DNA from: Aulosira sp. FACHB-615
GTDB taxonomy: Bacteria; Cyanobacteriota; Cyanobacteriia; Cyanobacteriales; Nostocaceae
Assembly (NCBI RefSeq): GCF_014698045.1
Contig: NZ_JACJSE010000038.1
Location: 1 to 55,242 of the forward strand
DNA: 55,242 nucleotides
Direction: 5' to 3'
Part shown: in pieces, positions 50,600 through 55,242 of the stretch
How positions within the stretch are numbered: position 1 is the stretch's first letter
How the letters are laid out: each line of letters opens with the position of its first letter
Position numbers and translations under genes: made by a program
Notes under the pieces: generated by a model
What the model saw: the letters and a program-made list of their open reading frames with translations, nothing else
Database searches by the model: none
What the model was told of the DNA's origin: nothing

Positions 50600-51517
50600 C
50601 TAGCTATCTGTAAAATAATCAGAATCAATTTTCTTGACTTCATACACAGCAAATGGCGTAACACCAACATTATTTTCAATCATCAACTGAGTCAGCGTTT
50701 CCCCATCAATCAAAATAATCTTACTGTCAATTCTTGAAACGTAGTCTTTAGCTTCATTTGTAAACGTTGATGTTGTTATAAATACTCCTTTTTTTGCACG
50801 AAATCCTTGTAAAGCCCCAGCAAACTTTTGAATTTCGGGACGACCTACAGAACTTTCCCAACGTTTAGCTTGTATGTAAATTACATCTAATCCAAGACGG
50901 TCTTCGTTGATGATACCGTCAATTCCACCATCACCACTACGCCCAACGGTTTGACCTGCATCCTTGCGAGTTCCGCCATATCCCATTTTGACTAATAAAT
51001 CGACCACTAGTTTTTCAAAAAAAGCTGGTGGAGAATTTTTGATCATCTGTAGTAAATCTGATGCTAATTCTTTTGTCAGCTTTTGAATGGCAAGCTCTAC
51101 ATCTTCTTCTGGTGTACGAGTTGTATTGATTTCAGTTCCACTACCATTAAAAGTGCTTTCCTCTGATTGTTGAGTATAATTTTGAAATTCTAAAAATTCT
51201 GGAAACTGCTTTAAAAACTTAGCATTAATCTCAACAGGATTAGTATTAATAGTCTCAATCCCTCTATCTGTTATACGAAAATAGCCTCGCTTAGTTGATT
51301 CCACTAATCCAGCTTTTTTTAAATAAGTACGCGCCCAGCCTACACGATTATCAAAAGTTGGTTGACGGCCACTAGGCAGCAGTTCTTTCCGTTCCTCATC
51401 AGTTAATTGGAAGTGATCAGCCAAAGCCTCTATTGCTTCCCGTAGTGAGTGTTCCTTCTGGTCGATGGTAAATTTGAGTAACGGAAGCATTATGGCTTGG
51501 TAATCAGGAATGGGCAT
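50600..51517 (-). CDS. mrr: Mrr-type restriction endonuclease
   Basis: A 305-residue type IV (modification-dependent) restriction enzyme. Residues 1-95 are the Mrr N-terminal winged helix (EAIEALADHFQLTDEERKEL; RVGWARTYLKKAGLVEST). The C-terminal nuclease has FFEKLVVDLLVKMGYGG, GDGGIDGIIN (catalytic Asp) and VIYIQAKRW (Q-x-K), as in Mrr_cat. Normal length and complete motifs. It is transcribed toward the HNH gene (convergent). Confidence 0.93.
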   Translation of the reverse strand: MPIPDYQAIMLPLLKFTIDQKEHSLREAIEALADHFQLTDEERKELLPSGRQPTFDNRVGWARTYLKKAGLVESTKRGYFRITDRGIETINTNPVEINAKFLKQFPEFLEFQNYTQQSEESTFNGSGTEINTTRTPEEDVELAIQKLTKELASDLLQMIKNSPPAFFEKLVVDLLVKMGYGGTRKDAGQTVGRSGDGGIDGIINEDRLGLDVIYIQAKRWESSVGRPEIQKFAGALQGFRAKKGVFITTSTFTNEAKDYVSRIDSKIILIDGETLTQLMIENNVGVTPFAVYEVKKIDSDYFTDS

Positions 51518-51631
51518 ATACTCTTTTTTGGAAGTATAAAAATATATGGAGCAGGAAAATAACTCATGATAAGCGATTTTCTGTCCATCATCCTGAAAAT
51601 TATCAAATGAACTGAATCACAGTTGTGTAAG

Positions 51632-51787
51632 TTATCGATTAGTCGCATATTTCAGCAACCGTTCCCACTCCCAACGCCAAGCTGTCTCTACCGTGATTTC
51701 TTTGCCATTGGTGAATTTGATAAATTCTGTGCCTTCATCATAAAAAACATCAGCAACAAGGCGATTGCAGACATTGTTTCCCCACAT
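51632..51787 (-). pseudogene. truncated copy of the 104-aa gene
   Basis: Encodes WGNNVCNRLVADVFYDEG, then TEFIKFTNGKEITVETAWRW and EWERLLKYATNR, the second half of the gene at 31607-31921. Several positions are changed but the frame is open from an internal ATG. The first half is missing. It marks the other side of the island relative to the intact copy. Confidence 0.8.
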
Positions 51788-51829
51788 TGAGGCGGCATAT
51801 AATTAAATGAATAGTAAAAGTAATTTAAA

Positions 51830-53191
51830 ATGGAATATTTCGAGTCGTTGTTAAACCCGTATTCTCCTGCACTTATACCAATTTACTGGACTGAAAAGCC
51901 AAATGAATCTATCCAGCTTTATAAAGGATTGTTGGAAATTATTCAAGGAGATACTGCATACGAAGGAGAAGGAAGTATTTTTTTTGAATGGCTGCCATCC
52001 CCTAGCATTAATTTTTATTTTTCAACTCAAGGCGAATTTACTTATCAACTTAGTCTAGACAAAGCTCGTTTAAAACTTTTAGAAACTGAAATAATAGTAG
52101 AAGTTTATATTCTGAGTGTTCCTATCATCTTTGATGAAAAGTTGGAAATTTCAGGTTACTTAAGTGAACCTACATTATTAGGTTCAGGTCAAACTTTGAG
52201 AAGTGTAACTTTTCATTTAAGTAATTTTCATAGCTTTATAGGAACTCAAGTACGTAGGAAAAATAGTATTTGTTCAGATAGACTTTTATTAAAAGTAGAT
52301 GGCTGGAGTATCTACATTGATAAACTAGAAAGTCTTACTGAGATTATCAAATCTCTTAAATCACAAGGAGGCTATGCCATAACTCATGTAGGAAAAATTG
52401 AACGTTCTGACCAAAAAACTTTTTCTTCAAAAGAAGCTGAAGAAATTTTAGAGATTTTGCATTGGTTTCTCTCGTTTTGTAGAGGTTTTAGAATTTCTCC
52501 CATCCTGTTAGTTGGACAAAACAGTAGTGGGAAAAAAGTTTGGGAGAAATGGCATAGCAATCAACTAATATCACCTTGGAAGATAGTTGACTCTTGGTTT
52601 ATTGATTTACATTCACTAAATACCCAAAATATTAATGAGCTTTTTGCAGGTTTCCTTACCTTATGGAAAACTGACACTTGGAACGATGCGATAAGGTTAG
52701 CAATCCACTGGTACTTAGAAAGTAATGCTCAGGCTGGAGCAGTACAAGGTTCTATTATCTTATTGCAAGCTGCGTTTGAACTTCTTGCTGGAACTCTTTT
52801 ACTAGAAGATAAAAAAATTACAGAGGAGGCATTTAATAAACTTAAAGCTTTTGAGAAGCTAAGGCATCTTTTAAAAGAATGTAATCTACCTTTGGAAATT
52901 CCTGACACTCTAACCCATTTACTTCAAGCTGCAAAACCAGAAGACTTAGATTGGAGTGATGGTGTTCAAGCATTAACACAAACGCGTAACGCTTTAGTTC
53001 ATGCAAACCCTGAAAAACGTAAAAAGTTTCTTAATCGTTCCTTTTCTGAAAAAGTAGATATTGTTAACCTTGGTTTATGGTATTTAGAACTTGTTTTATT
53101 AAAAGTTTTCGGTTATAAGGGTCAATATTTAAGCCGTGTAACTTGTAAGGAAATTAAATATGAGAATATTCAAACTGTTCCTTGGGCTTAA
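51830..53191 (+). CDS. HEPN-like protein, candidate abortive-infection RNase
   Basis: A 453-residue protein. The first 160 residues are beta-rich (EGSIFFEWLPSPSINFYFST; VEVYILSVPIIFDEKLEISG) and the C-terminal 200 are helical. Near the end is TQTRNALVHANPEKR, which contains R386-N-x-x-x-H391, the RxxxxH signature of HEPN ribonucleases, inside a helix as expected. The layout (beta-rich N-terminal sensor, C-terminal HEPN) recalls ApeA-type anti-phage proteins, but I cannot claim membership. It lies in the defence island beside the Mrr gene. Confidence 0.68.
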   Translation: MEYFESLLNPYSPALIPIYWTEKPNESIQLYKGLLEIIQGDTAYEGEGSIFFEWLPSPSINFYFSTQGEFTYQLSLDKARLKLLETEIIVEVYILSVPIIFDEKLEISGYLSEPTLLGSGQTLRSVTFHLSNFHSFIGTQVRRKNSICSDRLLLKVDGWSIYIDKLESLTEIIKSLKSQGGYAITHVGKIERSDQKTFSSKEAEEILEILHWFLSFCRGFRISPILLVGQNSSGKKVWEKWHSNQLISPWKIVDSWFIDLHSLNTQNINELFAGFLTLWKTDTWNDAIRLAIHWYLESNAQAGAVQGSIILLQAAFELLAGTLLLEDKKITEEAFNKLKAFEKLRHLLKECNLPLEIPDTLTHLLQAAKPEDLDWSDGVQALTQTRNALVHANPEKRKKFLNRSFSEKVDIVNLGLWYLELVLLKVFGYKGQYLSRVTCKEIKYENIQTVPWA

Positions 53192-53571
53192 AAGCTTATC
53201 CTGAAAAATTGTTAATAGAGATAGATCGCCCATACTCCACAGTTTCGGCTCAATGCAGAGATTCAGCGCACAGTAAGGCGATGTTGGGAAAATGTACCGG
53301 GGGCGTTGGCGCAAGCCTTGTCGTAGACATCGCTTATTTGAAGGAGGCAATACGAACTTGGAAAGGCATCAAGTCACCGGAGGCTGTGTTTGTGGCTGCT
53401 TGTAAGGAGGGACGAAAGCCGGAAGCACAACAGTCCAAGTCTGATGCGATCGCTTGGTTTGAGTGGGCAAGGAAAAACAGGATTGTGATTGCGATGTCAG
53501 GTGAGGTTGTGTATACGCCAGATGGTGAGGCGGTGGCGTTGACGGAAATGATGCGGCGGTTTCCGGTATGA
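53182..53571 (+). CDS. orphan small reading frame, copy C
   Basis: The conserved part begins about 53329 (IAYLKEAIRTWKGIKSPEAV) and runs to MRRFPV, ending TGA, as in copies A and B. The upstream 50 codons are unrelated and include a GC-rich dispersed-repeat fragment (about 53298-53330), so the native start has probably been lost; TTG at 53182 is the only long option. It follows the HEPN-like gene directly and overlaps its stop. Confidence 0.5.
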   Translation: MGLKAYPEKLLIEIDRPYSTVSAQCRDSAHSKAMLGKCTGGVGASLVVDIAYLKEAIRTWKGIKSPEAVFVAACKEGRKPEAQQSKSDAIAWFEWARKNRIVIAMSGEVVYTPDGEAVALTEMMRRFPV

Positions 53572-54260
53572 GGATTATTGAGAGTATGAATCTTAATAGC
53601 TTGTGAGGCTACGGGGAAGATTTGGCAGATTGGCTAGTGAGGCGATCGCTTCTCTGTTGCAAAAATGCGATCGCCTACATCCTACCATTTATGATCGCTT
53701 CAAAATTGGGAAAGTGCGATCGCTTACCATAAATAATCCTATTTAATTGTGAAAGCTGCGAGTAGCGACTGCCTAATTGCTGACATTTTCTCAACAATAA
53801 ACAATAAAAACTGCGATTATTATTTATTCATCGTATAAAAAACACTTAAATTTTCCCTTTACAAAAGATATAAACTTTACGTAAAAATACTAGCTTAACT
53901 TTAAAAACAATGATATTGTTTGTTGAAATGAGCTTTAGCTGTTTTATAAATACATTGGTGACGGACATTTTGTTAATGTCCATAGCTTTTTGTGTCTACC
54001 TTTAATTTTGTCTGTAGATTTTGAGTTCCCTATTAAGTGGATTAATTTGCTATTTGAACTTAAAAAAGCTGGTTAATCTCCATAAGGTTAATAACATCAT
54101 ATTTGTTGACTTTCAAGATTCAAAAGCAAAGAAAGTTGAGGTGTTTGGTATTGCTTGCGATCGCCGCAATCAATCCAGGCTTTTGAAAATATGCCAAAGA
54201 TAAGCAATTCTCTCTGATTTTTTGATTAACCTTGGTTTTTTAAATTAGAAATTCAGAATT
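53572..54260. other. HIP1-rich intergenic region
   Basis: No convincing gene. GCGATCGC or close variants occur several times (53642, 53668, 53716, 54158 regions). The short open frame at 54021-54203 has no protein-like pattern. The last 60 bp before 54261 are AT-rich and should contain the promoter of the RTX gene. Confidence 0.45.
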
Positions 54261-55242
54261 ATGAATAATACTTACATCCTCCATAATAATCTAGTTGTCA
54301 AATCTCCCTTGAGTGTCAAACCCACTATATTAATAGCCCTAGAACAAGCTCTGGTTTTAGTACAAGAAAGATTACAAGCTTTTGCTAATGAACCAGATTT
54401 TGCTCAAAAGATGGCAATAGCTTTTGGGGAAAAAACTGAAGTTGGGTTACTAAAGACAGCATGGTTGGCAGAAGATTTTAGTATTATTCCGCAAATAGCT
54501 ATCTACAATGCAGCAGCTATCAATGGAGCGAATGGAGCTTACGGTACATTTACTAACCGGATTTATCTGTCTTGGGAATTTTTGCAGGTGAATCAGGCAA
54601 ATCCAGAAAATTTAGTAGGGTTGTTGCTAGAGGAAATTGGGCATCGAGTTGATAATGTTTTGAACAATAGTGATAGTGCTGGGGATGAGGGCGCGATTTT
54701 CTCAGCGTTGGTGCAAGGAGAAAGTTTTGCTAACGAAGCTTTGGCACAGTTAAAGGCGGAGGATGATTCAGCAGTTATTACTATTGATGGGCAGGCGATC
54801 GCAGTTGAACAGCAGAATTTCACTGGTACTAACGGAAATAATACAATAATCGGAACCTCTGGTGACGATACAATTAACCCAGGATTAGGAAGCGATGCTG
54901 TAGATGGCGGAGCCGGAAATGACCTATTAATAGTTGATTATTCCAGTAACACGTACAGTGGTTCAAGTTCTGGCATATTGAGTTCGATATCCAGCAATGG
55001 TACAGGGGGATTTAACGGTTACTACCAAGCCTTGAATGGCTCCAACTATGACAGTGTTAGCTTTTCCAACATTGAGCAGTTCCAAATTACAGGTACAGCA
55101 GCCAACGATAACATTCGCACAGGTGATGGGAACGACACGATTGTTGGTGGTGCTGGCAATGACACCATTAATGCAGGGAATGGAAATAACAGCATTGATG
55201 GTGGAGAAGGTAATAATACCATCACAGCTGGTACAGGCAACG
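54261..55242 (+). CDS. RTX-repeat (hemolysin-type) secreted protein, start only
   Basis: Open from an ATG at 54261 to the right edge (327 codons visible). Residues 1-185 are a module common at the front of cyanobacterial RTX proteins, with LLLEEIGHRVDNVLNN and GDEGAIFSALVQGESF. It resembles a zinc-protease site but has E-E-I-G-H where HExxH would be, so the catalytic centre seems altered. From about 190 onward come RTX nonapeptides (DGGAGNDLL; GDGNDTIVGGAGNDTINAG) that bind calcium after export. Such proteins usually leave by type I secretion. The C-terminus is missing. Confidence 0.88.
   Translation, partial: MNNTYILHNNLVVKSPLSVKPTILIALEQALVLVQERLQAFANEPDFAQKMAIAFGEKTEVGLLKTAWLAEDFSIIPQIAIYNAAAINGANGAYGTFTNRIYLSWEFLQVNQANPENLVGLLLEEIGHRVDNVLNNSDSAGDEGAIFSALVQGESFANEALAQLKAEDDSAVITIDGQAIAVEQQNFTGTNGNNTIIGTSGDDTINPGLGSDAVDGGAGNDLLIVDYSSNTYSGSSSGILSSISSNGTGGFNGYYQALNGSNYDSVSFSNIEQFQITGTAANDNIRTGDGNDTIVGGAGNDTINAGNGNNSIDGGEGNNTITAGTGN

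Noticed and set aside
54021..54203. 60-codon frame in the spacer before the RTX gene
   Set aside because: No protein-like composition and no ribosome site; it includes a HIP1 site and looks like random open frame.
1..55242. CRISPR arrays, tRNA and rRNA genes
   Set aside because: I looked for regularly spaced repeats, cloverleaf arms with TTCGANNC-type loops and rRNA-like stretches and saw none. A dedicated scan could still find a divergent tRNA.

Overview
The window looks like accessory DNA from a filamentous (Nostoc-like) cyanobacterium. The octamer GCGATCGC (HIP1) recurs throughout, and the gene families are typical of that group: Uma2 nucleases, Rpn nucleases, DUF5674, cyanobacterial AAA-like/CHAT proteins, standalone TnpB elements and RTX proteins. 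No rRNA, tRNA, CRISPR array or core housekeeping operon was seen. A plasmid or a large genomic island fits best, but the sequence alone does not decide between them.

Layout. (1) 1-9.7 kb: a SNF2-family helicase running off the left edge, divergent from recD2; small hypothetical genes, a hot-dog thioesterase, a standalone TnpB element, a ribbon-helix-helix protein and PD-(D/E)XK-type proteins. (2) 9.7-17.3 kb, minus strand: an apparent operon with a membrane protein, a repeat-containing HTH-like protein, four unknown (partly coiled-coil) proteins, a small membrane protein, an FtsK/SpoIIIE-type ATPase and a membrane-anchored PD-(D/E)XK nuclease. A second TnpB element splits it, and a decayed phage antirepressor lies inside it. 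(3) 17.3-31.6 kb: small regulators, hypothetical genes including DUF5674, an Rpn-type nuclease, a nested insertion (IS630 inside an IS4-superfamily element inside a duplicated gene fragment), Uma2, an XRE regulator behind phased operators, and two large proteins that may be plasmid maintenance or replication factors.

(4) 31.6-53.6 kb: a defence island. It holds a TPR-CHAT protease-like protein with a small partner, a CBASS-type CD-NTase plus S-4TM pore-forming effector, a type I restriction system (hsdR-hsdM-hsdS), a CHAT-AAA / AAA-TM-TPR-CHAT gene pair, an HNH protein, an Mrr-type restriction enzyme and a protein with a HEPN-like RNxxxH motif. (5) 54.3 kb to the end: the start of an RTX-repeat protein.

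The most interesting structure is a direct repeat of about 975 bp (35295-36270 and 48662-49633) with a 316-bp core that reads identically in both copies. Each copy contains the 5' end of a leftward CHAT gene, a divergent control region, a small orphan reading frame and the first 13 or so codons of a rightward gene. The cargo on both sides differs between copies: TPR-CHAT plus CD-NTase/S-4TM at one, CHAT-AAA/AAA-TPR-CHAT plus HNH at the other. This looks like a reusable divergent hub onto which different immune effectors have been recombined. A third copy of the orphan frame (53329-53571) and a truncated copy of the gene that starts the island (51632-51787) indicate repeated duplication and exchange.
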